From positions 1 through 45,415 of the forward strand of contig JAJYGH010000064.1 of assembly GCA_021785175.1 (NCBI GenBank): a stretch of 45,415 bases of DNA. The letters run 5' to 3'. The notes below the pieces were generated by a model. It made no database searches and was not told the origin of the DNA. It was given only the letters and a program-made list of their open reading frames with translations. Made by a program: the position numbers and the translations under genes. Source of the stretch: Chloroflexota bacterium (GTDB taxonomy: Bacteria; Chloroflexota; Limnocylindria; Limnocylindrales; CSP1-4). Below, piece after piece: positions 8,049 through 19,092 of the stretch (within the stretch, counting starts at the first letter, position 1; each line of letters begins with the position of its first letter).

Positions 8049-9340
8049 GTCCACCCTTCCTCGCCCCACTCGAGCTCCCGGTCGCCGATCCAGACCGTGT
8101 CGCCCGGCTGCACGCCCGCCCGCCGGAGCTCGCGGGACACGCCCATGCGCTCGAGGTCACGCTGGAACCGCTCGGCAGATTCCTCGTTCTCGAAGTCCGT
8201 CTGCGCGACGAGGCGCTCGACCCGCCGTCCGCGGACGCGGAAGCCGTCCGCCTGCCGGTCGACCGCGAACGTCTCGCGCGCCGAGTCGAAGCGGTGCACG
8301 ACGATCCCAGCGGGCTCGGGCGGCAACGCCAGCTCCTGCGGGCCGGGCAGCAGTTCGGCGATCGCAGCGACGAGTTCGCGGACGCCGCTTCCTTCCTTCG
8401 CCGACACAGCGACGACGCGGCGCCCCTCTGCCTCGCACGCCACGCGGAACGCCGGAAGCCGCTCAGCCGCGCCCGGGAGGTCGAGCTTGTTCGCGACGAC
8501 CAGCCCGGGCTTCGCGAGCAGGCGCGCATCGTGCAGCCGCAGCTCCTCGCGGACGATCTCCCGGTCGCCCTCGGGATCGCGCGCCGCCAGGTCGACGACG
8601 TGGAGCAGCACGCGGGTCCGCTCGACGTGGCGGAGGAACGCGTGCCCGAGGCCGGCACCGGAGCTCGCGCCCTCGATGAGCCCCGGGACGTCCGCGATCG
8701 ACGGTCGCCGAGCGTCGTCGGGGCCGACCGCGGAGAGGTCGAGCACGCCGAGGTTGGGCTCGAGCGTCGTGAACGGGTAGTCGGCGACCTTCGGCGTCGC
8801 GTTCGTGAGCGCGGCCAGCAGCGTCGACTTGCCGGCGTTGGGGAGCCCGACGAGCCCGATGTCGGCGATGAGCCGGAGTTCGAGCCGGAACTCGCGCTCC
8901 TCGCCCGGCTCGCCCTTCTGCGCATGGCGCGGCGTCCGGTGGGTCGCCGTCGCGAAGTGCACGTTCCCGAGCCCGCCGCGGCCTCCGCGCGCGACCATCA
9001 CCCGCTGGCCGGCCGCCACCAGATCCGCCACGAGCTCCCCGCTCTCGGCGTCGAGGACGGCCGTGCCCGGCGGGACGCCGAGCTCGAGGTCCTGCCCGGC
9101 CCGCCCGTGCTTCCGCGCGCCCGCTCCGCGGCCCCCGGCCTCAGCGCGAAAATGGTGGTGGTAGCGGTAGTCGGAGAGCGTGGTCTGGCCGACGTCGACG
9201 CGGAGGTAGATCGAGCCCCCACGCCCTCCGTCGCCGCCGTCCGGGCCGCCCCTCGGGACGTGCGCCTCGCGCCGGAAGGAGACGGCACCGTCTCCGCCGT
9301 CACCTGCACGGAGCCAGACCGTGGCGCGATCGAGGAACAT
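8045..9340 (-). CDS. obgE: GTPase Obg/CgtA
   Basis: Obg is a ribosome-associated GTPase acting in 50S assembly and stress signalling. The 431 residues show the glycine-rich Obg fold (FLDRATVWLRAGDGGDGAVSF onward), the G domain with GLPNAGKST (G1), DVPGLIEGASSGAGLGH (G3), NKLD (G4) and SAKEG (G5), and a C-terminal OCT domain ending GDRELEWGEEGW. The ATG at 9340 is set by the conserved MFLDRA start; no Shine-Dalgarno is visible, and a TAGCAT -10 eight bases upstream suggests a leaderless mRNA. First gene of obgE-nadD-rsfS. Confidence 0.96.
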   Translation of the reverse strand: MFLDRATVWLRAGDGGDGAVSFRREAHVPRGGPDGGDGGRGGSIYLRVDVGQTTLSDYRYHHHFRAEAGGRGAGARKHGRAGQDLELGVPPGTAVLDAESGELVADLVAAGQRVMVARGGRGGLGNVHFATATHRTPRHAQKGEPGEEREFRLELRLIADIGLVGLPNAGKSTLLAALTNATPKVADYPFTTLEPNLGVLDLSAVGPDDARRPSIADVPGLIEGASSGAGLGHAFLRHVERTRVLLHVVDLAARDPEGDREIVREELRLHDARLLAKPGLVVANKLDLPGAAERLPAFRVACEAEGRRVVAVSAKEGSGVRELVAAIAELLPGPQELALPPEPAGIVVHRFDSARETFAVDRQADGFRVRGRRVERLVAQTDFENEESAERFQRDLERMGVSRELRRAGVQPGDTVWIGDRELEWGEEGWT

Positions 9341-9348
9341 CGGCGCGC

Positions 9349-9354
9349 ATGCTA
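9349..9354 (-). promoter_or_regulatory. -10 element (TAGCAT) for obgE, near-leaderless
   Basis: On the minus strand TAGCAT ends 8 nt before the obgE ATG, so the transcript would start at or within about two bases of the start codon. No Shine-Dalgarno could fit in such a leader. Confidence 0.5.
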
Positions 9355-9493
9355 ACAGGCGGTGGCGGGCCGCTCTGCGGGCGGAGGCCGTGCCGGTGCA
9401 CGCGCATCGGTGCCGCCGCGCGGGGCGGCACCCCGGCATCCGCCTCGCAGTGCGCGTCCGGGTGGGCTTCAGACGTGCGCGTCCGCGCGGGGT

Positions 9494-10693
9494 TCAGCGG
9501 ATGTACGCGAGCGGGTTGACGCGGTATCCGCCGGCCCAGATCGGGCCGATCCACACGTCGAAGTGGCAGTGGGGGCCGGTGGCGTCGCCCGTTGCCCCGA
9601 CGCGGCCGATCTGCTGGCCGCTCGCCACGCGCTGCCCCGTCCCGACCGTCACCGCGGACATGTGGTCGTACGTCGCGTAGACATTGCCACCGAACGACTC
9701 CCAGACCTGGTAGCCGCCACCGTTGTTGCGCCACCCGGCGAAGATCACGACGCCACCGGTCGCAGCGAGGATCGGCGTGCCGACCGGTGCCGCGATGTCG
9801 ATCGCGGGGTGCCCGGCCCAGAAGTACTGACTGATGGTGCCGCCGGGGACGGGCCAGCGGAGCGTGCCGGAGAACGCGCAGCCGGTGCATCCGCCGCTCG
9901 ACGTCGCGGTCCCGCCCGGGCCCGATACCGTCGAGGCCGAGTGGCGTCGGGCGTCGGGCGGAGTGGGCGTCGGTGCCGGCGCCCCGCGGCCGTCCGGCAC
10001 CATGATCTCGAGGCCGGCCGGGATGCCGTCGCCCGACAGCCCGTTGTACGAGCGGATGTCGCCGGCGCTCGCGTGGTACCGCCTGGCGATCGATTGCACG
10101 GTGTCGCCCGAGTGCGCCGTGTACAGCACGCCGTCGATCGGCGGGATCCGCAGCTTCTGTCCCGTCTTCAGCTGGGACGGAGACGAGAGATGGTTGGCCC
10201 ACCAGATCGTCATGAGGGAGACCCCGTAGCGGGCCGCGATCCCGCTCAACGTGTCGCCCTGCCTGACCGTGTAGATCGCGAGATCCGTCCGTCGCGCCGC
10301 CGCCGAGCCGGCATCCGAGACCGGCCGGATCAGGCTCTCGTCGATCATCCCGGTGGCGCGCCCGGCCGCCCAGCCCGCGCCGGCCTGGTCGGACCCCGCC
10401 GCCGCGACGGTCGACCACTGCTGATCGTCGGGGCCGTCGATGTTGATCGACGCGATCCGTGGGTTGAACGCCGAGCCCGCCCCGTTTGTGCTGCCCGTTC
10501 CACCTGTCTCGGCGACCGGAAGATGGCCGAGCGAGCTGGTCGCGGCGATCAGCGTCACGACCGCGGCGGTGACCGCAACCCGTGCCGCCGCCGTCGAAGG
10601 CGTCCAGCCGAAGAACGCACGAAGGACACGCCAGGGGCGCGCGGCGGGGTCGGGGCGCGCGTCGTGGCGCGCAGCGTGGCTCGCGTACGGCAA
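9494..10693 (-). CDS. LysM/M23 peptidoglycan endopeptidase
   Basis: This is a secreted or membrane-anchored murein hydrolase. The 399 residues have an N-terminal transmembrane or signal segment (about 37-56), two LysM peptidoglycan-binding repeats (about 139-184, YTVRQGDTLSGIA, and 190-233, YTAHSGDTVQSIA), a Pro/Thr linker, and an M23 domain from about 275. Its zinc ligands are H295/D299 (HPAID) and H375/H377 (HCHFD); H344 in YDHM is the expected catalytic histidine. All are present, so it should be active and cut peptide cross-links. The TTG at 10693 is supported by AGGAG six bases upstream. A promoter about 155 bp further up gives it a long structured leader. Confidence 0.92.
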   Translation of the reverse strand: MPYASHAARHDARPDPAARPWRVLRAFFGWTPSTAAARVAVTAAVVTLIAATSSLGHLPVAETGGTGSTNGAGSAFNPRIASINIDGPDDQQWSTVAAAGSDQAGAGWAAGRATGMIDESLIRPVSDAGSAAARRTDLAIYTVRQGDTLSGIAARYGVSLMTIWWANHLSSPSQLKTGQKLRIPPIDGVLYTAHSGDTVQSIARRYHASAGDIRSYNGLSGDGIPAGLEIMVPDGRGAPAPTPTPPDARRHSASTVSGPGGTATSSGGCTGCAFSGTLRWPVPGGTISQYFWAGHPAIDIAAPVGTPILAATGGVVIFAGWRNNGGGYQVWESFGGNVYATYDHMSAVTVGTGQRVASGQQIGRVGATGDATGPHCHFDVWIGPIWAGGYRVNPLAYIR

Positions 10694-10847
10694 TACGCTC
10701 TCCTGCGCAGGCGGGCGGGTCGCGTCGCGGGGGCTCGCGCAGATGGGGGGAGCGACCGCCCAGGGCGCCTGTGTGGTTGGATCCCACGGTGCGAAGCGCC
10801 CGCCGGCAGAGACTCTCTGGTCTCGCCGAGCGGCGCCGACGGATTGC
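10694..10847 (-). other. Long structured 5' leader of the M23 gene
   Basis: About 154 nt separate the predicted transcription start from the TTG. The RNA contains several self-complementary segments, including GAGAC...GTCTC near 10810-10825 and GGGCGC...GCGCCC near 10763-10801. Genes of this type are often controlled by c-di-AMP (ydaO) riboswitches, but the conserved ydaO sequence blocks are not visible, so this is only a candidate regulatory leader. Confidence 0.4.
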
Positions 10848-10853
10848 GGGGAC

Positions 10854-10881
10854 GTTACATCCCGGCCGCTGTGTACGTCAA
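10854..10881 (-). promoter_or_regulatory. Sigma-70 type promoter for the M23 gene
   Basis: On the minus strand TTGACG (10876-10881) is followed after 16 bp by TGTAAC (10854-10859). This is one of the best -35/-10 pairs in the window. The 338-bp gap from 10694 to 11031 holds this promoter, the leader, and nothing that looks coding. Confidence 0.6.
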
Positions 10882-11031
10882 ATCGACGAGTGCCGCACGG
10901 CGGGCGTACGGGGGTCGCGGCGCCGATCGGGGGCCGGTGGGAGGCGGCGGCGCCACTCGCGCCGCTTCAGCCGATTCGATTGCGGCGCGCAAGGCGGAGG
11001 GAGACCGTGGCGCGGCTGGAAGCCCGCGCGG

Positions 11032-12285
11032 TTACTGGTCGAGGCTCTTCGTGAGCGTGGCCAGGAACTGCGCGTTGCTCTCGGTCTTCGCGAGCCGGTT
11101 GAGCAGCAGCTCGATCCCCTCGTTCGTGCCGACGGCCGACAGCATCCGGCGCATCGTCCACACCATCCGGAGCGTCCCCTCCTCGAGGAGCAGCTCCTCG
11201 CGGCGGGTGCCGGAGCGCTGGACGTCGATGGCGGGGAAGATCCGCTTCTCCGCGAGCTTGCGGTCGAGGATGAGCTCGGAGTTGCCCGTCCCCTTGAACT
11301 CCTCGTAGATCACGTCGTCCATCCGCGACCCGGTGTCGACCAGGCACGTGCCGATGATCGTGAGCGACCCGCCCTCCTCGAGCTTGCGCGCCGCCCCGAA
11401 GAAGCGCTTGGGCGGGTACAGCGCGATCGGGTCGATGCCGCCGGAGAGCGTACGGCCGGAGGGCGGCAGCGCGAGGTTGTACGCGCGCGCGAGCCGCGTG
11501 ATCGAGTCGAGCAGGACCACCACGTCCCTGCCCGTCTCGACCTGGCGCTTGGCGATCTCGAGCGCCATCTCCGCGACGTGCGTGTGGTTCTCGGTCGGCT
11601 CGTCGAAGGTCGAGCTGATGACCTCGCCCTTCACGGACCGCCGCATGTCCGTGACCTCCTCGGGCCGCTCGCCGATGAGCGCGACCATGAGGAGGATCTC
11701 CGGGTAGTTGGCGGTGATGCCATTCGCGATCTGCTTGAGCAGGACCGTCTTGCCGGCCTTCGGCGGGCTCACGATCAGCGCCCGCTGGCCCTTGCCGAGC
11801 GGGTTGACGAGGTTGATGAGCCGCTGGCTCAGGTTCTTCGGGTCGGTCTCGAGGTTGATCAGCTCGATCGGGTGGATCGGCGTCAGGGCGTCGAAGTGGG
11901 GCCGACGACGGGCGGTCTCGGGGTCGACGCCGTTGACCGACTCCACGCGCAGCAGCCCGGAGTACTTCTCGCCATCCTTCGGCGAGCGGGTCACGCCGCC
12001 AACGCGGTCGCCCGTGCGCAGGCCGAACTTGCGGACCTGCGTCGAGCTCACGTAGATGTCGTCCTGGCTCGGCATCAGGCCGTGGCGCCGGAGGAACCCG
12101 TATCCCTCGTCGACGATGTCGAGGATGCCCGTCGCGTAGGACTGGCCGCCGCGCTCGACCTGCCGCTGGAGGATCCGCTCGACGAGCTCGTCCCGGCGCA
12201 TGCCGCTCGCGTCGCCGACGTCCAGATCGCCGCCGATCTCGACCAGCTCACGCAGGTTCTTCGTCTTGAGTTCGTTGATGTTCAT
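11032..12285 (-). CDS. rho: Transcription termination factor Rho
   Basis: Rho is the hexameric RNA helicase that ends many transcripts. The 417 residues comprise the Rho N-terminal helical domain (MNINELKTKNLRELVEIG), the cold-shock-like RNA-binding domain (about 50-125, with GYGFLR and DIYVSSTQVRKFGLRTGD), and the RecA-type ATPase with Walker A PPKAGKTVLLKQ, the RPEEVTDMRR segment, Walker B VVVLLDSITRLARAYN, and the conserved R-loop and C-terminal region FPAIDVQRSGTRREELL. The ATG at 12285 is fixed by the N-terminal domain. A strong promoter about 170 bp upstream leaves a 165-nt leader, where autoregulation by attenuation is plausible. Length is normal, with no large insertion. Confidence 0.97.
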   Translation of the reverse strand: MNINELKTKNLRELVEIGGDLDVGDASGMRRDELVERILQRQVERGGQSYATGILDIVDEGYGFLRRHGLMPSQDDIYVSSTQVRKFGLRTGDRVGGVTRSPKDGEKYSGLLRVESVNGVDPETARRRPHFDALTPIHPIELINLETDPKNLSQRLINLVNPLGKGQRALIVSPPKAGKTVLLKQIANGITANYPEILLMVALIGERPEEVTDMRRSVKGEVISSTFDEPTENHTHVAEMALEIAKRQVETGRDVVVLLDSITRLARAYNLALPPSGRTLSGGIDPIALYPPKRFFGAARKLEEGGSLTIIGTCLVDTGSRMDDVIYEEFKGTGNSELILDRKLAEKRIFPAIDVQRSGTRREELLLEEGTLRMVWTMRRMLSAVGTNEGIELLLNRLAKTESNAQFLATLTKSLDQ

Positions 12286-12456
12286 CGGGCTTCCGGTCGT
12301 GAAAGGATGGTTGGGCGGCACGATGCCGGGGAGACGCGGGTAGCTGCGGTCGAATGCACGAAGGCCAGGACGGCGGTGTTCCTCCGCGCCGGACGTGGGC
12401 AGGGCGAGGCCGATGCGGCGATCCGGCGGCAATCGGGAGGGAACCAGTGCGCACGG

Positions 12457-12484
12457 ATCATACCACGGCGCATCCGTCGGTCAA
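12457..12484 (-). promoter_or_regulatory. Strong sigma-70 type promoter for rho
   Basis: On the minus strand TTGACC (12479-12484) and TATGAT (12457-12462) are separated by 16 bp. The inferred start is near 12450, giving an untranslated leader of about 165 nt before the rho ATG. Confidence 0.7.
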
Positions 12485-12548
12485 TCGCGGATCGCGTGCA
12501 GCGGGCGATTGCGCGGGTGGCACCGACGTTGCAGTGGCGTGCTTCTCG

Positions 12549-13508
12549 TCAGTCGGCCACCACGAGGGGTTCGTCCGGCACGGGATGCGCGCGGCCGTGC
12601 CCGAGCGACGCGCCCGCGCTCGCGACGATGACCATCGAGATCGCGGCGAGCTCGGGCGCGGTGAGCGCCTGGCCGAGGAACGCCAGCCCGACGAGCGCCG
12701 CGAACGCCGGGTCGAGGCTCGTGAGCACGCCGAACACGCCCGGCGGAAGGCTCCGCATGGCCGCGAGTTCGAGGGTGTACGGAATGACGCTGCTGAACAG
12801 CGCGACGATGAGCCCCGCGCCGAGCACCCACGGGTCGAGCAGCCAGCGCCCGCCGACGGCGACGGCGGGGATCAGCAGCAGTGCGCCGCCGGTGAGCATC
12901 GCCACGCCCAGCCCGCGGCCGTCTGGCCATGCCCTCGTGAGCCGCGTGCCGACGAGGATGTACAGCGCCCAGAACGCGCCCGCACCGAGGGCGAACGCGA
13001 CACCGAGAACGTCGTTCGCAGCCACACGCCCACCGGCGAGCGTGAAGATGCCGGCGGCGGCAAGGGCGACCCAGACGAGGTCGAGCCGACGGCGCGATCC
13101 CGCGACCGCGACCGCGAGCGGGCCCCAGAACTCGAACGTCACCGCGGCCGCGAGCGGGATCCGGCCGATGGCCGCGTAGAACATCCCGTTCATGCCCGCG
13201 AGCACGACCCCGAACAGGATCGCCATGCGCCAGGCCCGGACGTCGGAGCGCCAGGCCGGCCGGACGGCCACGAGCATGACCGCCCCGAGCGCGAGTCGGA
13301 GCCAGACGGTGACGACGGGCCCGGCCCGCTCGATGACGCGCACGGCCACGCCCGCGCCGCCCTGCACCGACAGCGCAGACATCACGACGAGGAACGGCGC
13401 CGGAAGCGGCAGGCCGCCGTCGCGGCGCCCCATCAGGCGGCGGCCAGCGGTGGAACGGACGCGCTGGGAAGCCGGGACGGCGTCGACGCCGTGCGCCGAC
13501 GCCGGCAT
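12549..13508 (-). CDS. EamA/RhtA-type metabolite exporter
   Basis: This integral membrane protein has about ten predicted helices in two EamA halves. The C-terminal half ends with VFGVLTSLDPAFAALVGLAFLGQALT, close to the threonine/homoserine exporter RhtA. It probably exports amino acids or similar metabolites; the substrate is not determined. Translation may begin at the ATG at 13508 or at the ATG at 13433, which removes 25 non-conserved residues; neither has a clear Shine-Dalgarno. It lies 24 bp downstream of the transaldolase gene on the same strand and may be read through from it. Confidence 0.87.
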   Translation of the reverse strand: MPASAHGVDAVPASQRVRSTAGRRLMGRRDGGLPLPAPFLVVMSALSVQGGAGVAVRVIERAGPVVTVWLRLALGAVMLVAVRPAWRSDVRAWRMAILFGVVLAGMNGMFYAAIGRIPLAAAVTFEFWGPLAVAVAGSRRRLDLVWVALAAAGIFTLAGGRVAANDVLGVAFALGAGAFWALYILVGTRLTRAWPDGRGLGVAMLTGGALLLIPAVAVGGRWLLDPWVLGAGLIVALFSSVIPYTLELAAMRSLPPGVFGVLTSLDPAFAALVGLAFLGQALTAPELAAISMVIVASAGASLGHGRAHPVPDEPLVVAD

Positions 13509-13532
13509 CGCGTCAGCAGCCCGTGACGGAGG

Positions 13533-14231
13533 TCACCGGACGGCACCGGGTGCGCCGGCGGCCGTGCCGGCCTTCTGCTCGAGCGCCTTCCGGGCCTTGT
13601 CCCAGTCGGCGCGGAACTGCGCGATGCCCTTGTCGGTGAGCGGATGGTGGACCATCTGCTGGAACACGCTGAACGGCAACGTCGCGATGTGCGAGCCGGC
13701 CAGGGCGGCCTGCGTGACGTGGAGCGGGTTGCGGATCGAGGCCGCGAGCACCTCGGCGTCGAGCTCGTGGATCTCCACGATCGAGACGAGGTCCCGGATG
13801 ACGATCATGCCGTCCTGGTTGATGTCGTCGAGCCGGCCGACGAACGGCGACAGCAGGTTCGCGCCCGCCTTCGCGGCCAGCAACCCCTGGTTCGCCGTGA
13901 AGATCAGGGTGCAGTTCGTCTTGATCCCCTCGGAGCGGAAACGGGCGAGCGCCTCGAGCCCTTCCACGCTCATCGGGACCTTCACGTAGATGTTGTCGGC
14001 GATCTTCGCGAAGTGACGTCCCTCGCGGACCATCCCGTCGACGTCCTCGGCGACGACCTCGGCGCTGACCGGGCCCGACGTGATCCCGCAGATCTCCTGC
14101 AGGACCTCGTCGTACGTCTGGCCGCTCGTCTTCGCGAACAGCGACGGGTTCGTGGTCACGCCGTCGAGGACGCCCCACGAGGCAATCGTGCGGATCTCGT
14201 CGATGTCGGCGGTGTCGATGAACAGCTTCAC
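13533..14231 (-). CDS. tal: Transaldolase (short TalC/fructose-6-phosphate aldolase type)
   Basis: Transaldolase transfers a dihydroxyacetone unit between sugar phosphates in the non-oxidative pentose phosphate pathway. The 232-residue length and sequence (KLFIDTADIDEI at the start, GVTTNPSLFAK, then IYVKVPMSVEGLEAL with the Schiff-base lysine, and NCTLIFTANQGLLAAKAGANLLSPFVGRLDD split across two motifs) mark the short subfamily. The GTG at 14231 has GGAAGGAG at ideal distance. It sits between pyrG and an exporter gene, about 5 kb from the tkt-pgi-zwf cluster, where many high-GC bacteria keep a long-form transaldolase. Confidence 0.94.
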   Translation of the reverse strand: MKLFIDTADIDEIRTIASWGVLDGVTTNPSLFAKTSGQTYDEVLQEICGITSGPVSAEVVAEDVDGMVREGRHFAKIADNIYVKVPMSVEGLEALARFRSEGIKTNCTLIFTANQGLLAAKAGANLLSPFVGRLDDINQDGMIVIRDLVSIVEIHELDAEVLAASIRNPLHVTQAALAGSHIATLPFSVFQQMVHHPLTDKGIAQFRADWDKARKALEQKAGTAAGAPGAVR

Positions 14232-14285
14232 TGGAACTCCTTCCGGCACGTCCGCGGACGCGCCCGGGCGCACAGGCGCCTGCCT

Positions 14286-16957
<2,672 letters not shown>

Positions 16958-16964
16958 GGCCGCG

Positions 16965-17120
16965 TCAGGCGGGTTCCTGCTCCAGCTCCAGCGCCTCGTC
17001 GTCCGCTTCCTCGGTCAGCTTCAGCCAGATGAACAGGCCGGCCAGCACGAGGAGCGGGATCACGATCATGGCGGCGAGCGTGACGCCGAGCGCCACGGCG
17101 ACGATCTTGAGGGCCTTCAT
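16965..17120 (-). CDS. 51-residue single-helix membrane protein
   Basis: A short frame begins MKALKIVAVALGVTLAA, continues as one hydrophobic helix (about residues 5-33, ending LFIWLKL) and closes with an acidic tail (EEADDEALELEQE). GGAAGGAG stands 5 bases before the ATG, a near-ideal site, so I regard it as translated. The stop is 7 nt before the HAD phosphatase start. Its size, one helix and charged tail suggest a small regulatory or accessory membrane protein; no family is recognised. Confidence 0.7.
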   Translation of the reverse strand: MKALKIVAVALGVTLAAMIVIPLLVLAGLFIWLKLTEEADDEALELEQEPA

Positions 17121-17199
17121 ACGTTCTCCTTCCGCGTCGAGTCTGCCACGGCGGGCGCTCGACGGCTGCCTGACGGGCGTCCGGCTGCCGTTGCCGCCC

Positions 17200-17730
17200 T
17201 CATGGGCGCTGGCCCGGCGCCGCCACCGCCGGCGTGGGTGGGGTGCGTCCGGCGGGTGCCGCTGCGACGAGCCCCTCGACCTCGTCGCGCGTGAACTCGA
17301 CGAGCAGGTGCTTGTGGCCCGCCTGGGTGGTCATCAGGAGGCGCAGCACGTACGCGCCCTCCTGCTCGAACAGGAAGACGTCCTTCGGGTGCTGCTGGTC
17401 GATGAAGTGCCCCAGCACGCGCAGTGACGACTCGTACCGGCCCGGCGTCTCGTGCCCATCGGCGGGCGCGGGCTTGGCGCGCCGCTCCACGCCCTCCTCC
17501 ATGAACCGGGCGATGTCGTCGTCGACGAACGTCAGCGTCTCCTTGTGCTGCTGACCGAACGCCTCCGACCAGTTCGAGCCCGCCTGGTCCATCGCGAGCC
17601 CCTGGACGATGAAGCCCTCCGGGACCTCCGTGATCGAGACCTCCCGCATCCCGCGCTGGTCGAGCACCGACCCGATCGAGCGGAGCACCTCCTCGAAGTC
17701 CTGCCGCGGGCTCCCGTCGTAGATGCGCAT
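17200..17730 (-). CDS. Conserved-looking 176-residue protein of unknown function
   Basis: I do not recognise the family. The protein starts MRIYDGSPRQDFEEVLRSIG, has an alternating strand/helix pattern (ITEVPEGFIVQGLA, then RVLGHFIDQQHPKDVFLFEQ), and ends with a Pro/Ala tail after a region rich in basic and acidic residues (HLLVEFTRDEVEGL). There is no signal peptide or membrane segment, so it is probably cytosolic. AGGGAGG lies 5 bases before the ATG, and a good promoter lies 80 bp upstream, so it is well supported as a gene. The membrane peptide and HAD gene follow downstream on the same strand. Confidence 0.75.
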   Translation of the reverse strand: MRIYDGSPRQDFEEVLRSIGSVLDQRGMREVSITEVPEGFIVQGLAMDQAGSNWSEAFGQQHKETLTFVDDDIARFMEEGVERRAKPAPADGHETPGRYESSLRVLGHFIDQQHPKDVFLFEQEGAYVLRLLMTTQAGHKHLLVEFTRDEVEGLVAAAPAGRTPPTPAVAAPGQRP

Positions 17731-17810
17731 CCCGGCCTCCCTGCGCCCGCCAGGCCGTCCGGCCGCCCCGCCGCCGATCGTTCCGCCGACCCTGCCGGAC
17801 CTGTGGCCGG

Positions 17811-17839
17811 AGTGTACCGACGACGGAGGACGCAAACAA
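17811..17839 (-). promoter_or_regulatory. Promoter for the 176-residue gene
   Basis: On the minus strand TTGTTT (17834-17839) is followed after 17 bp by TACACT (17811-17816), an unusually AT-rich combination for this genome. The remainder of the 248-bp gap up to the pfkB-family stop shows nothing I can assign. Confidence 0.6.
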
Positions 17840-17978
17840 GGCGACCGCGCGCGTCCACGATCAGTGCGGATGGCTCGGCGCACTTCATCAGAGGCGAGCA
17901 CGCGGCCCCTGCGGCTCGCGCAGCTCGAATGGCTCCGGCGGTTCGACTCTACGGCTCGAACCTGCGCCCGACTCGCGC

Positions 17979-18944
17979 CTATGGCTCCAGCTCGGGGCGG
18001 CCCGCGGTCAAGTGCCGCTGCGCGGCCCGGTGTCCGGCCAGCGCCGCCAGCCTGAGGACCCGGGGGTCGGCCCGCGACGCCCGCGACGCCGCGAGCCAGG
18101 CAACCAGGAACCCTGCGTCGAACGCGTCGCCGGCCCCCGTCGTGTCGGCCGCGTCGGCGGCGCGCGTCGCCACGGCGAGCGCGATCGCGTCGGCCCCGCG
18201 GCGCACGAGGACGAGGCATCCGGACGACCCCTGCTTGAGCGCCACGACCGGCGCGATCTCGAGCAGCGCGTCGCGCGCCCGTCCCCCGACGAGTGCCGCC
18301 GCCTCGTCCGTGTTCGCGAACAGCAGATCGGGGGCCAGCTCCCGCAGGTCGCGCTGCGCCGCCTGCCGCCCGTGTGCCAGCAGCGGCCGGCGCGAGGCGA
18401 GGTCGACCGAGACGGCCCCGCCGCCCTCGCGCGTGTACGCAGCCGCGGCGAACGCCGCATCCCGCAGCGGCGCGCTGAACAGGGAATACGCGGGCAGGTG
18501 CAGCGCGTCGCGCCGGAACCACGCGGCCTGCAGGTGCTCGGGCTGCAGCGCGTCCGCGGCGCCCCGCTCCGTCGCGAAGCTCCGCTCGCCGTCCTGCGCG
18601 ACGAGCACCACGATCCGCGCGGTGACGCCCGGCACGCGCGGCGCATGCACGGCCACCCCGGCGTCCCGCAGCGACCGCACGAGCGCGCTCCCCCAGGCGT
18701 CCCGCCCGACCGCGCCGACGAACGAGACGCGCGCGCCGAGGCGGGCGAGCACGCGCGCGGTGTTCGCCGCCGACCCGCCCTGGTGGAACCGGATCGAGGC
18801 CGCGGCGTCGGAACCGGGCGCGAGCGGCTCACGGAAGGCGGTCGTGACGTCGAGGACGAGGTCGCCGAGCGCGACCACCGACGGCACCCCCTCGCGAGAC
18901 GCGTCGACGGCGCGGACGGCAGATCGGCGCGCGATCCCGGCCAT
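17979..18944 (-). CDS. PfkB-family carbohydrate kinase
   Basis: This is a ribokinase-fold sugar or nucleoside kinase of 321 residues. It shows the N-terminal strand VVALGDLVLDVT, the substrate-binding FHQGGSAANTARVLARLGARVSFVGAVG, and the C-terminal signature DTTGAGDAFDAGFL with the catalytic Asp and anion hole. The substrate is not specified by these motifs; the divergent tkt operon hints at a sugar. The ATG at 18944 lies 148 bp from tkt, and the two are divergently transcribed. Confidence 0.88.
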   Translation of the reverse strand: MAGIARRSAVRAVDASREGVPSVVALGDLVLDVTTAFREPLAPGSDAAASIRFHQGGSAANTARVLARLGARVSFVGAVGRDAWGSALVRSLRDAGVAVHAPRVPGVTARIVVLVAQDGERSFATERGAADALQPEHLQAAWFRRDALHLPAYSLFSAPLRDAAFAAAAYTREGGGAVSVDLASRRPLLAHGRQAAQRDLRELAPDLLFANTDEAAALVGGRARDALLEIAPVVALKQGSSGCLVLVRRGADAIALAVATRAADAADTTGAGDAFDAGFLVAWLAASRASRADPRVLRLAALAGHRAAQRHLTAGRPELEP

Positions 18945-18989
18945 CGTTAGGCCGAGGCGAGGCTGAGGGGTGGCTTCACGGACGGCGAC

Positions 18990-18995
18990 TATAGT
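18990..18995 (+). promoter_or_regulatory. -10 element (TATAGT) for the tkt operon
   Basis: TATAGT lies in the 148-bp divergent gap between the PfkB-family gene and tkt, reading toward tkt, with a predicted leader near 90 nt. No convincing -35 is seen. It would drive tkt-pgi-zwf-opcA-pgl. Confidence 0.5.
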
Positions 18996-19092
18996 AGGCG
19001 CGATCGAAGCTACGCCGAATGTCGTACCCGGAGACCATGTACCCCCGGCCGATCACCGGCCGCCGTCTCCCGCCTAGTGAGGTTCCCGCGCG

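Noticed and set aside
10694-10847. c-di-AMP (ydaO) riboswitch
   Set aside because: The gene type fits, but the conserved ydaO sequence blocks could not be found; kept only as an unassigned structured leader.
17930-17990. tRNA gene, suggested by GGTTCGACTC and GGTTCGAGCC on opposite strands
   Set aside because: No acceptor, D-arm or anticodon-arm pairing can be formed around either T-loop-like word.
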